The notes under the pieces are model-generated. The model made no database searches. It was not told where the DNA came from and worked only from the letters and a program-made list of their open reading frames with translations. Both the position numbers and the translations under genes were made by a program. A DNA stretch of 13,715 bases from CAZEMR01 sp964513465 (GTDB taxonomy: Bacteria; Bacteroidota; Ignavibacteria; Kapaibacteriales; UBA2268), in contig CAZEMR010000078.1 of the NCBI GenBank assembly GCA_964513465.1, positions 1 to 13,715 on the forward strand, given 5' to 3'. Shown one piece after another: positions 6,822 through 13,617 of the stretch (position 1 is the first letter of the stretch; each line of letters starts with the position of its first letter).

Positions 6822-6866
6822 ACCCACAAGCCGCCGCGCGGAGCAATCCCCGGCGGCTTTTTTTAT
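6822..6866 (+). repeat. 45-base direct repeat, copy 2
   Basis: This is the near-identical partner of 5400-5444, beginning 22 bases after the DUF1829 stop codon. It differs by a one-base deletion before the stem and one extra T in the tail. Confidence 0.85.
6830..6864 (+). terminator. Rho-independent terminator of the cassette (repeat copy 2)
   Basis: GCCGCCG (6830-6836) pairs with CGGCGGC (6851-6857). It has the same inner GGA-GCAA-TCC hairpin as copy 1 and seven T (6858-6864). It ends the DUF1829 transcript and insulates the following gene. Confidence 0.85.
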
Positions 6867-6884
6867 TTAAATAGTAAAAAATGT

Positions 6885-6913
6885 TTGGAAATATCGGACT
6901 ATTTTAGTATTAT
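6885..6913 (+). promoter_or_regulatory. Candidate promoter of the cysteine-rich small protein gene
   Basis: TTGGAA (6885-6890) and TATTAT (6908-6913) are 17 bases apart, matching the consensus at 4 and 5 of 6 positions. The site lies just behind the cassette terminator and about 38 bases before ATG at 6951. Confidence 0.4.
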
Positions 6914-6950
6914 AAGATTAATTATTCTGATACAAAATTTTGGGAATGAA

Positions 6951-7178
6951 ATGAGTCGCAATAAACTGAAACGTTTACCCGAATACACCTTTCTCGGATG
7001 CCCGCTCACCAAAAATCGCACACCCTGGTGTTTCCGCATATGCTCTCCCGATGCTGACAAATGCGGTCCATGCGGGCGTCCTGCTCCCCATGCGTTCCGT
7101 TCGCACATCCAGCTTGGTATCGACGAGTACAAACGCAGGAAATCCGCAGAATCGGCCGCGCAGAGTTGCCCGGAATAA
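6951..7178 (+). CDS. Small cysteine-rich protein, probably metal-binding
   Basis: ATG at 6951, with GGGAATGA just upstream, gives a 75-residue protein. The same frame is open back to 6801 but passes through the terminator, so the longer version is rejected. Cysteines at 17, 27, 31, 38 and 41 form C-x9-C-x3-C-x6-CxxC within GCPLTKNRTPWCFRICSP and KCGPCGRPAPHAFRSHIQ; a sixth lies near the end (73). Four or five closely spaced cysteines plus His47 and His52 suggest a zinc or iron-sulfur site. I have a vague memory of similar short unnamed proteins with the CGRPAPH element in other bacteria but cannot name a family. It has GC-leaning composition like the host genes, unlike the preceding cassette. 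Its own promoter and terminator-insulated position suggest separate expression. Function unknown. Confidence 0.7.
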   Translation: MSRNKLKRLPEYTFLGCPLTKNRTPWCFRICSPDADKCGPCGRPAPHAFRSHIQLGIDEYKRRKSAESAAQSCPE

Positions 7179-7228
7179 GTTTTTGTGGTATTTTAGCCGG
7201 GTGAATTGTTTAATTTTCGCTTGAGTAT

Positions 7229-9118
7229 ATGTCCGCAAATCCGAATGATTCCGCCGGCCCGCTCACCCGCTGGGCGCCGCTGCTTTTGTTGCTGCTCGCC
7301 ATTGCTGTTTATGGGCGGACTGCGACTTACGACCTCAGCTATTGCGACGATGTCGAAATTATTATCCGTCATTACGACCGGATCGCCGACGCAGGCCGCT
7401 GGGACGACGAGATCATGCGCGGATATATGGAGACGGACTACTACCGCCCGGCGGTGAATCTGACGTTCTGGCTCGATGCGCAGATAGCCGGGCAGTCACC
7501 CTGGATTTATCATGTTACTAATATAATTATACATTTCCTGGCCGTTCTGATGCTGTTCTATCTGCTGCGAACGATGCGGCTTCCGCGATCGATACCGCTG
7601 ATTGCCGCTGCGGCGCTGGCGGTGCATCCGCTCGCCGTCAACGCAGTCGCATGGATACCCGGCCGCAACGATATGCTCTGGGCTATGTTCGGATTCATCG
7701 CATTTCTGGGTTTGATTAAATTCCGCAATTCATTTAAATATATATGGCTTATCGTACATTTCGTTGGATTCCTTCTGGCAGCGCTCAGCAAGGAAACCGC
7801 GCTCGTGCTTCCCATTATTTTCATAGCATGGATAATATTATTCCGGAATAAAAAGATTATTAATCGCGAAAATCTTTTGCTCGCCGGCATGTGGATTATA
7901 GCCGGAATTATCTGGTATATTATGCGAAATTCGGCGCAGCTCGGCGAATCGGTCAACCGCACCGGCATTGACGTATTCACGATGAACCTCCCCGTAATTG
8001 CAGAATTTTTCGGAAAATTTTTCATTCCGGCGAATCTTTCCGTTCTGCCGGTTTATTCGCAATTTGCCACGCTGAGCGGGATATTCTTCATGGCTGCGCT
8101 CGTTGCAATAGCTATCATTAACAAGCGCCGGAATCGGCGGCTGTTCATATTCGGAGCGGTGTGGTACCTGGCGCCATTGCTGCCGGCGATGTTCGTTACA
8201 ATGCTGAATTCCTCGGACTGGAACGAATACCTCGAGTGCCGCGCTTATTTTTCGATGGCGGGGATACTGCTCATGCTGTTTGCGTCGCTGCCGGAGCGCT
8301 GGTTCGACCTCGAAAAACGCGCCAGCCGCCTTGTGATCGTGGTCATACTAATTATCTGGGCATTGATGGCATACGTCGAAACGCAGAACTACCGAGGCCC
8401 GCGCGAATTTTACGAAAGCGCTGTCGAAGACCATCCCGGGCGCGCGCTGTATCACGAAATTCTCGGAAATATTTATGAACGCGAACGCGAGCTTGCCTCG
8501 GCGGAAAGCCAGTATCAAATGATGATCCGCTCGAATCCGGAATATGCGAAATATTACACAAAAATCGGCGGATTCTACATCGATCAGGGTCGCTATGGCG
8601 ACGCAATCGGCTACCTCGAGAAAGGGCTCGCAGAATTTGACTCCAGCAAAACGATTTATGGCGATCTGGCGATGGCCTACTGGCAGACCGGCGAATTCGA
8701 CCGCGCGGATTCGCTGTTGGGCGTTGCTCTCGGTATATGGCCTCGCGATTTTGATTTATTATTCGCGAAATTCATCGTAAGCCAGAGCACCGGCGATACT
8801 GCCGGGGTATTCGAATCAGCCCGGAAAATCCGGGAATACGGCCATCCGACTGCCAGCCTTGGGCGATTTTTGGCAGGCTGGATGCGCGCGGCAATTGATG
8901 AGCAGAACTACGATCTGGCGGCAAGGTATGCGCATATGGCGATTGATCTGCGCTACCGGAAATCCGAAGTTTTCGAATATTTATATAAATATTATTATGA
9001 AATTAATCCTGACTATACAAAAGCGTCCGAATACGCTCTCGAAGCGAAAAAACTCGGTGCCCAAATCGATCCGGAGGCGCTAAGCCGATTGAAAAAATTG
9101 AACGAACAGGGAAATTGA
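7229..9118 (+). CDS. Multi-pass membrane TPR protein, TMTC-like GT-C glycosyltransferase
   Basis: The 629-residue product joins an integral membrane half (about ten hydrophobic segments between residues ~15 and 385) to a soluble C-terminal half of tetratricopeptide repeats (~400-610, for example ALYHEILGNIYERERELASA and AKYYTKIGGFYIDQGRYGDA). The first large loop carries Asp40-Asp41 in SYCDDVEI, as expected of the metal-binding acidic pair in GT-C enzymes. It is followed by DYYRPAVNLTFWLDAQIAG and VHPLAVNAVAWIPGRNDMLW (~132-151), which resembles the HP(L)AVEAVAWI-GR signature of TMTC/DUF1736-type proteins. By analogy it would move a sugar from a polyprenyl-phosphate donor to an exported acceptor; donor and acceptor are unknown. 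ATG at 7229 has only a weak GAG upstream. It is 50 bases after the cysteine-rich gene with no terminator between, so they may be cotranscribed. Confidence 0.8.
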   Translation: MSANPNDSAGPLTRWAPLLLLLLAIAVYGRTATYDLSYCDDVEIIIRHYDRIADAGRWDDEIMRGYMETDYYRPAVNLTFWLDAQIAGQSPWIYHVTNIIIHFLAVLMLFYLLRTMRLPRSIPLIAAAALAVHPLAVNAVAWIPGRNDMLWAMFGFIAFLGLIKFRNSFKYIWLIVHFVGFLLAALSKETALVLPIIFIAWIILFRNKKIINRENLLLAGMWIIAGIIWYIMRNSAQLGESVNRTGIDVFTMNLPVIAEFFGKFFIPANLSVLPVYSQFATLSGIFFMAALVAIAIINKRRNRRLFIFGAVWYLAPLLPAMFVTMLNSSDWNEYLECRAYFSMAGILLMLFASLPERWFDLEKRASRLVIVVILIIWALMAYVETQNYRGPREFYESAVEDHPGRALYHEILGNIYERERELASAESQYQMMIRSNPEYAKYYTKIGGFYIDQGRYGDAIGYLEKGLAEFDSSKTIYGDLAMAYWQTGEFDRADSLLGVALGIWPRDFDLLFAKFIVSQSTGDTAGVFESARKIREYGHPTASLGRFLAGWMRAAIDEQNYDLAARYAHMAIDLRYRKSEVFEYLYKYYYEINPDYTKASEYALEAKKLGAQIDPEALSRLKKLNEQGN

Positions 9119-9238
9119 TTCGCAAAAATTTGACATTTCGGAAAATTTGTATAAATTAATATTCCCCGGCTGAGGCCGCATTTGCATTTTTTGTGACCGA
9201 ATTACCACATTTATTCATAATATTTATCAGGAGCGATA

Positions 9239-9721
9239 ATGAAGGAATATACGCTGAAAGACGCCGTCGAAACCGCAATCAAAGCCGAAGAACTCGGTAT
9301 TAAATTTTATAGCAATCTGGCGCAGAAGTTCCGCAAAAATACGGAAATCCACGATATGCTTCAGGATCTGGCCAAAGACGAGGCCGACCATAAAAAACAA
9401 TTCACCGACCTGCTGAAGCTCGTACCCGAAGGCAAGCAGCCCACCGAAATGGATAAGGAATATATGCAGGGTGTGGATATTTCCAGATATTTTGACGATA
9501 TGGAGACAATCGATACCGACAAAAAGCCCGACGAAATCCTCCAGAGCGCTTATGAATTCGAGAAAGAATCCGTGCTGTATTACCTCGGAATCAAAGATAT
9601 GTTCGGCGGCAGCGCGGTGCTCGACGAGATCATCAAAATGGAAAAATACCACATGACCCGGCTGATGAAATACTACATCCAGCCCAGCAAGTTCCGCGGA
9701 ATTTCCGACGAGTGGGACTAA
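9239..9721 (+). CDS. Rubrerythrin-like ferritin-family diiron protein
   Basis: The 160-residue protein is predicted to fold as a four-helix bundle holding two iron atoms. Ligand pattern: Glu17/18 in AIKAEELGIKFY on helix 1, Glu48-x2-His51 in KDEADHKKQF on helix 2, Glu108 in AYEFEKESVLYY on helix 3, and Glu135-x2-His138 in IKMEKYHMTRL on helix 4. These are two internally similar halves, as expected of the family. There is no C-terminal rubredoxin Cys4 domain, so it is a stand-alone rubrerythrin-type domain (PF02915-like) rather than classical rubrerythrin. Such proteins act in peroxide reduction or iron handling, often in anaerobes. ATG at 9239 has a good AGGAG upstream. The hydrolase gene starts one base after its stop, so the two form an operon. 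Confidence 0.88.
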   Translation: MKEYTLKDAVETAIKAEELGIKFYSNLAQKFRKNTEIHDMLQDLAKDEADHKKQFTDLLKLVPEGKQPTEMDKEYMQGVDISRYFDDMETIDTDKKPDEILQSAYEFEKESVLYYLGIKDMFGGSAVLDEIIKMEKYHMTRLMKYYIQPSKFRGISDEWD

Positions 9722-9722
9722 A

Positions 9723-10505
9723 ATGTCATCCGCAGAATCGGGAACCGTCGACGTAAAAGGCTGGAATATATATTATAATGTTATACCAGGCCGACGCGCA
9801 AATGCTCCCACGCTGGTATTTATCCACGAGGGGCTGGGCAGCGTCCGCGCCTGGGCTGATTTCCCTGAGCGAATCGTAGAAAAAACCGGTCTGCCTGCGT
9901 TTGCTTACGATCGGCGGGGATATGGCCGATCCGATCCATATGATTTCTATGGAAATATGAATTATATGCACGAAGCCGCCGATTTTTTATATGAATTATT
10001 ACCAAAAATGGGAATTGCCCGGCCATTCCTGATCGGCCACAGCGATGGCGGCTCGATCGCGCTGATATTCGCCGCGCGGCATCCGATAATCACCGAGGGC
10101 GTGATCACAATCGCCGCGCATACGATGGTCGAGCCGATCTGCGTCGAGGGCGCTCAAAATGCCGGAGAATTATTCACGAGCGGCAGGCTGCGCGATAAAC
10201 TAATCCGGCTGCATGGCGACAAAGCCGACACCGCCTTCCGTTCGTGGCAGGGCAACTGGACTCATCCGGACTTCCCGAAATGGACTATAGAGGAAATGCT
10301 GCCCGCGATCGATTGTCCCGCGCTGGCGATTCAGGGGGATATGGACGAATTCGGAAGTGTCGCCCAGCTCGAATCTATCGAGCGGAACGTGCCCGGCGCA
10401 GAGACGCATATAATTAAAGATTGCAGGCATATACCGCACCTTCAGTCCCGCGCTGAGACAGAGAGGCTGGTCGGTGATTTCATCAATAAAATTAATTTTG
10501 ATTAA
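9723..10505 (+). CDS. Alpha/beta hydrolase
   Basis: The 260-residue cytoplasmic hydrolase has all family landmarks: the oxyanion region FIHEGLGSVRAW (34-44), DRRGYGRSD (63-71), the nucleophile elbow GHSDGGS with Ser107, the likely acid Asp208 in IQGDMDEFGS, and the likely catalytic His236 in DCRHIPHLQS. No signal peptide is present. It is close to the epoxide-hydrolase/esterase/pimeloyl-ester-esterase type group; the substrate cannot be read from the sequence. The start ATG at 9723 follows the rubrerythrin stop by one base, so translation is probably coupled. The hydrolase may thus act under the same stress condition, but that is inference. Confidence 0.88.
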   Translation: MSSAESGTVDVKGWNIYYNVIPGRRANAPTLVFIHEGLGSVRAWADFPERIVEKTGLPAFAYDRRGYGRSDPYDFYGNMNYMHEAADFLYELLPKMGIARPFLIGHSDGGSIALIFAARHPIITEGVITIAAHTMVEPICVEGAQNAGELFTSGRLRDKLIRLHGDKADTAFRSWQGNWTHPDFPKWTIEEMLPAIDCPALAIQGDMDEFGSVAQLESIERNVPGAETHIIKDCRHIPHLQSRAETERLVGDFINKINFD

Positions 10506-10510
10506 GTAAA

Positions 10511-10538
10511 TTGACAATATCTTCATAATTAGTATATT
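10511..10538 (+). promoter_or_regulatory. Strong sigma-70-like promoter
   Basis: A perfect TTGACA (10511-10516) lies 16 bases before TATATT (10533-10538, 5 of 6 matches). It is the best promoter match I found in the window. Start of transcription would be near 10545, followed after about 35 bases by a terminator hairpin, so the product is either a very short RNA or an attenuated leader of the siroheme operon. Confidence 0.5.
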
Positions 10539-10575
10539 GCAATAGACAGATCAGGGCTGTGCGCCTTATATATTT

Positions 10576-10615
10576 AAAAAGCCGCAATCACTGTACGGGT
10601 AATCGCGGCCTTTTT
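10576..10615 (+). terminator. Rho-independent terminator (end of hydrolase operon or attenuator)
   Basis: GCCGC (10581-10585) pairs with GCGGC (10605-10609), with further partial pairing inside. A run of A precedes the stem and five T (10611-10615) follow. It lies 70 bases after the hydrolase stop. The flanking A and T runs would let it work in both directions. Confidence 0.65.
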
Positions 10616-10663
10616 CCATGAGCTAAAGTAGGATGAAGTATATGAGGCGTACACCCATTTAAA

Positions 10664-10678
10664 CGGGATATTTTCCCG
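10664..10678 (+). other. Small hairpin in the leader of the siroheme operon
   Basis: CGGGA (10664-10668) and TCCCG (10674-10678) pair around a 5-base loop, followed by a T-rich stretch up to the start codon of the siroheme gene. It is too short to name, and I recognise no known riboswitch in 10616-10723. Confidence 0.3.
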
Positions 10679-10723
10679 AAGGTTTCATATTTTTTTACAT
10701 TTTTTCAAATTTTTTGATTAATC

Positions 10724-11377
10724 ATGCAAAATTCTTCCAAAAAAAGCTATTTCCCGATAATGATAGACCTTTCGGAATTCCCATGCCTTGTGGTGGGCGG
10801 CGGCAAGATCGCGCTGCGCAAGGTGCTGAGCCTACTGGATTTCGGAATGGAGAACTTTACCGTTATCACTCCCGAAGCCGAAGAGGAAATACTCAAGCTG
10901 GCATCGATGCGCCGGATAAATCTCAAACAGCGCAAATACGAATCCGGCGATGCAAGGGACTACCGGCTGGTGTTTTCGGCCACCGACGACCCCGAAGTAG
11001 CGAAGATGGTGCACCGGGACTGCTCCGGTACCGGAGCGCTGCTGAATGTGGCGGATGTGCCCGACTTGTGCAATTTCATAATGCCGGCGATTGCTCGTCG
11101 CGGCGAATTTATCGCTGCATTTTCATCGCAGGGGCGGGCGCCTTTTTTCGCAAAGCGCAAAAAAGACGAATTCGAGCTTCTGCTCTCGCCGATGGTGGCC
11201 GACGTGGCGCGGCTTGCGGGCGATTTCCGAGAGCGGCTCATGGCCGACGAACGATTCGAAAGTCCGGACAAGCGATACGAGCTTTTCCATCGCTTTCTGA
11301 TGATAAACTGGGAAAAGGAACTTTACGAGCACGGCTGGGATGACACCGTACGAAAAATGGAAGACCTCTTCGGATAG
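10724..11377 (+). CDS. Precorrin-2 dehydrogenase / sirohydrochlorin ferrochelatase (Met8/CysG N-terminal type)
   Basis: The enzyme oxidises precorrin-2 to sirohydrochlorin with NAD+ and inserts iron to make siroheme. The 217-residue product starts SYFPIMIDLSEFPCLVVGGG, with the Rossmann glycine motif VVGGGKIALRK at ~23-33. It continues with VFSATDDPEVAKMVHRDC (83-100), LLNVADVPDLCNFIMPAIAR (106-125; Asp111 is the likely catalytic residue) and AFSSQGRAPFFAKRKKDEFE (132-151). The length equals the stand-alone dehydrogenase/chelatase domain without the methyltransferase half of CysG, which is supplied by the next gene eight bases downstream. An in-frame TGA at 10715 fixes the start at ATG 10724. 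No Shine-Dalgarno is visible in the T-rich leader, so initiation may be weak or SD-independent. Identity is firm; the ferrochelatase activity is by family knowledge. Confidence 0.92.
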   Translation: MQNSSKKSYFPIMIDLSEFPCLVVGGGKIALRKVLSLLDFGMENFTVITPEAEEEILKLASMRRINLKQRKYESGDARDYRLVFSATDDPEVAKMVHRDCSGTGALLNVADVPDLCNFIMPAIARRGEFIAAFSSQGRAPFFAKRKKDEFELLLSPMVADVARLAGDFRERLMADERFESPDKRYELFHRFLMINWEKELYEHGWDDTVRKMEDLFG

Positions 11378-11385
11378 GAATAAAT

Positions 11386-12909
11386 ATGAGTAAATCTGGT
11401 ATGGTATGGCTTGTGGGCGCCGGCCCTGGCGACCCCGGGCTTATCGCATGGCGCGGTTTGCAGCTGATCGGCCGTGCGGACTGCATTTTATTTGATAATC
11501 TGGCAAATCCCGAACTGCTCGGGCACTGCCACACGGGTTGTGAGAAAATTTTTGTCGGCAAGGAAGCCGACCATCACCACATGTGCCAGGAAGATATAAT
11601 CGCGCTGATGATCGAAAAAGCCCGCCAGGGCATGAACGTCGTCCGGCTAAAGGGCGGCGATCCGCTGGTTTTCGGACGCGGCAGCGAGGAAACCGCCGAA
11701 CTGCGCAGCGCAGGAATTGATTTCGAAATTGTCCCCGGCATAACTGCAGCCATAGGCGCAACTGCGTATGCGGGCATCCCGCTGACTCATCGCAATCTGG
11801 TCACCCAGTGCGTGATGGTCACCGCCCACGAATCTCCCGACAAGACCGAAAGCCAGGTCGAATGGAAACACCTCGCGCGGATGAACAATACGACAATAGT
11901 TATATATATGGGCGCAAAGAAATTACCCGATATCGCCGAAACACTTGTGCGCTACGGGATGCGGCCCGATATGCCCGCCGCGGTAGTCGAAAACGGCACA
12001 CTCCCGCGCCAGCGAACTGTAGTGGGCACCATATTTAATTTACCCAAAGAAGTCAAAAAAGCCGGCCTCAAACCGCCGCTGATTACGATAATCGGGCCCA
12101 CGATAGGACTTCGCCGCGAGGTCGATTGGTTTGTGCGAAGGCCGCTCTCTGGCAAGCGGGTCATCGTTACCCGCGCTCGCGACCAGGCGCAATCGCTCTA
12201 CGAAAAACTCGGCGAGATCGGCTCCGAGCCCATACCGTGCCCGGTTATCCGCACATCGCTCTCGATGCCGGAAATCGCCGCCAAAGATTTGATGAATAAA
12301 AAATATGACTGGGTGGTGTTTTCCAGCGAGAACGGCGTTCGCTATTTCTTCGAATATCTGCGCTCGGGCAATCTGGACGCCCGAAGCTTCGGCGCTGCAA
12401 AAATCGCGGCCATAGGCTCCGGTACCGCCCGGATGCTCGATGAAAAGGGAATAATCGCCGATTTTGTTCCATCGAAATTCACATCGAAGGAGTTAATCGC
12501 GGAACTGACTGATAAATATGACATTACCGGAAATAGTATCCTCCGCGTGAAAGGATATTTCGATCAGGATCCGCTCACCGATGGTCTGCGCGAACGCGGC
12601 GCGGAAGTGACGACCTGCACGGTTTACGACCTCGATCGCGACACACCGGACGAGCATATTATCAATCGAATCAACAGCGAGGGCGCTGATTTTGCGCTTT
12701 TCACAAGTATGTCCACAGTGGATAATTTCTTCGAATCGCTGGGCGAAGATGATGCCCGACGCGTACTCGAAGGGGCAATTTCCGTGGCAATCGGGCCGGT
12801 GACCGCAACTGCGCTCGACCGGCACGGAATTGACCGCTATGAAGTAGCCGAAAAGCATAATATTGATGGATTAATTGAGGCTTTGCTCAAAATTTCGTCA
12901 GAAAAATGA
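11386..12909 (+). CDS. cobA-hemD: Uroporphyrinogen-III C-methyltransferase / uroporphyrinogen-III synthase fusion (CobA-HemD)
   Basis: Two enzymes occur in one 507-residue chain. Residues ~5-245 are the SAM-dependent methyltransferase: VWLVGAGPGDPGL (7-19), VVRLKGGDPLVFGRGSEE (85-102), VPGITAAIGATAYAGIPLTH (116-135) and PLITIIGPTIGLR. They convert uroporphyrinogen III to precorrin-2. Residues ~253-505 are uroporphyrinogen-III synthase: GKRVIVTRARDQAQSLYEKL (256-275), VVFSSENGVRYF (310-321), AIGSGTARML (342-351), ALFTSMSTVDNF (437-448) and SVAIGPVTATAL (466-477). This half closes hydroxymethylbilane to uroporphyrinogen III. The upstream gene completes siroheme, so the pair forms a compact operon for siroheme, the cofactor of sulfite and nitrite reductases. 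ATG at 11386 has TAGGAA upstream. The fusion order is known in many anaerobes. No hemA, hemB or hemC is in the window. Confidence 0.93.
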   Translation: MSKSGMVWLVGAGPGDPGLIAWRGLQLIGRADCILFDNLANPELLGHCHTGCEKIFVGKEADHHHMCQEDIIALMIEKARQGMNVVRLKGGDPLVFGRGSEETAELRSAGIDFEIVPGITAAIGATAYAGIPLTHRNLVTQCVMVTAHESPDKTESQVEWKHLARMNNTTIVIYMGAKKLPDIAETLVRYGMRPDMPAAVVENGTLPRQRTVVGTIFNLPKEVKKAGLKPPLITIIGPTIGLRREVDWFVRRPLSGKRVIVTRARDQAQSLYEKLGEIGSEPIPCPVIRTSLSMPEIAAKDLMNKKYDWVVFSSENGVRYFFEYLRSGNLDARSFGAAKIAAIGSGTARMLDEKGIIADFVPSKFTSKELIAELTDKYDITGNSILRVKGYFDQDPLTDGLRERGAEVTTCTVYDLDRDTPDEHIINRINSEGADFALFTSMSTVDNFFESLGEDDARRVLEGAISVAIGPVTATALDRHGIDRYEVAEKHNIDGLIEALLKISSEK

Positions 12910-12978
12910 ATATGTAATTCGTAAATAATTATTATTTTTGGCAAACCAGAAAATTGTCAAAACTAACCGGTTTTTGAT

Positions 12979-13617
12979 TTGCTGAAAAGTCAATCCACAA
13001 AAAATAAATTTATCGAGCTGGCTGTAGCATTCGGAATTTTCGTAGCAGTAATGCTGACAGTTTCGCGCTATCTTGTTTTTATCGAATCGCGCCAGGGAGT
13101 TGTAATCAACGACCCGCTGCTGAACCTGTTCAGCCCGGTCGATCTATCCTGGGTATGCTTCTCCGCATTATATATAAGTATAATAATTGCAATCATTTCT
13201 CTGCGCAAGCGACCGGAGATTATGACCCTCGCGCTCGAGAGCTACAGCATCATGGTGCTGCTGCGTATGCTGACGATGTATCTTTTGCCGCTCGATCCGC
13301 CGCTGACCACAATCCCGCTGGATGATCCATTCGTGGGCGCGTTCACCACTGGCGGACCTCCGCCGACACGCGACCTCTTTTTTTCGGGGCACACCGCAAC
13401 TATGATGATATTATTCCTAACTGCCGCGAATAAATGGCTGCGCGGGATGTTTTTAGTGCTCGGGCTCGGGGTGGTTGCCTGCGTGCTGGCGCAGCATGTG
13501 CACTACACTGTCGACGTCGTGGCCGTGATACCCATTGCTTATTTTGCCTACCGGATTGCCCTGTTTACAAATGTCCGGCTGTACGGCTGGGACTTTATAT
13601 ATAAATCAACAAAATAG
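12979..13617 (+). CDS. PAP2_C / sphingomyelin synthase-like membrane phosphatase or phosphotransferase
   Basis: The 212-residue protein has about six membrane segments (near 12-32, 56-75, 86-103, 138-150, 155-172 and 179-195). FFSGHTATM (134-142) and HVHYTVDVVAV (173-183) give the His138, His175, Asp179 triad of the PAP2_C subgroup, which includes sphingomyelin/ceramide phosphotransferases, rather than the classical PAP2 motif set. It probably transfers or removes a phosphate headgroup on a lipid at the membrane; the substrate is unknown. The only in-frame initiation options before the first membrane segment are TTG at 12979 and CTG at 12982, because a stop lies at 12964-12966; the first ATG would cut the first segment. 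I take TTG with modest confidence. It follows the CobA-HemD gene by 69 bases with no terminator seen and ends in TAG. Confidence 0.82.
   Translation: MLKSQSTKNKFIELAVAFGIFVAVMLTVSRYLVFIESRQGVVINDPLLNLFSPVDLSWVCFSALYISIIIAIISLRKRPEIMTLALESYSIMVLLRMLTMYLLPLDPPLTTIPLDDPFVGAFTTGGPPPTRDLFFSGHTATMMILFLTAANKWLRGMFLVLGLGVVACVLAQHVHYTVDVVAVIPIAYFAYRIALFTNVRLYGWDFIYKSTK

Noticed and set aside
6801..6950. N-terminal extension of the cysteine-rich protein from ATG 6801
   Set aside because: It would translate through the rho-independent terminator and the promoter candidate; ATG 6951 has a better ribosome binding site.
9130..9157. TTGACA promoter before the rubrerythrin-like gene
   Set aside because: The -35 is perfect, but TATAAA follows at only 14 bases and the 16-base alternative TAAATT is poor; left uncalled.
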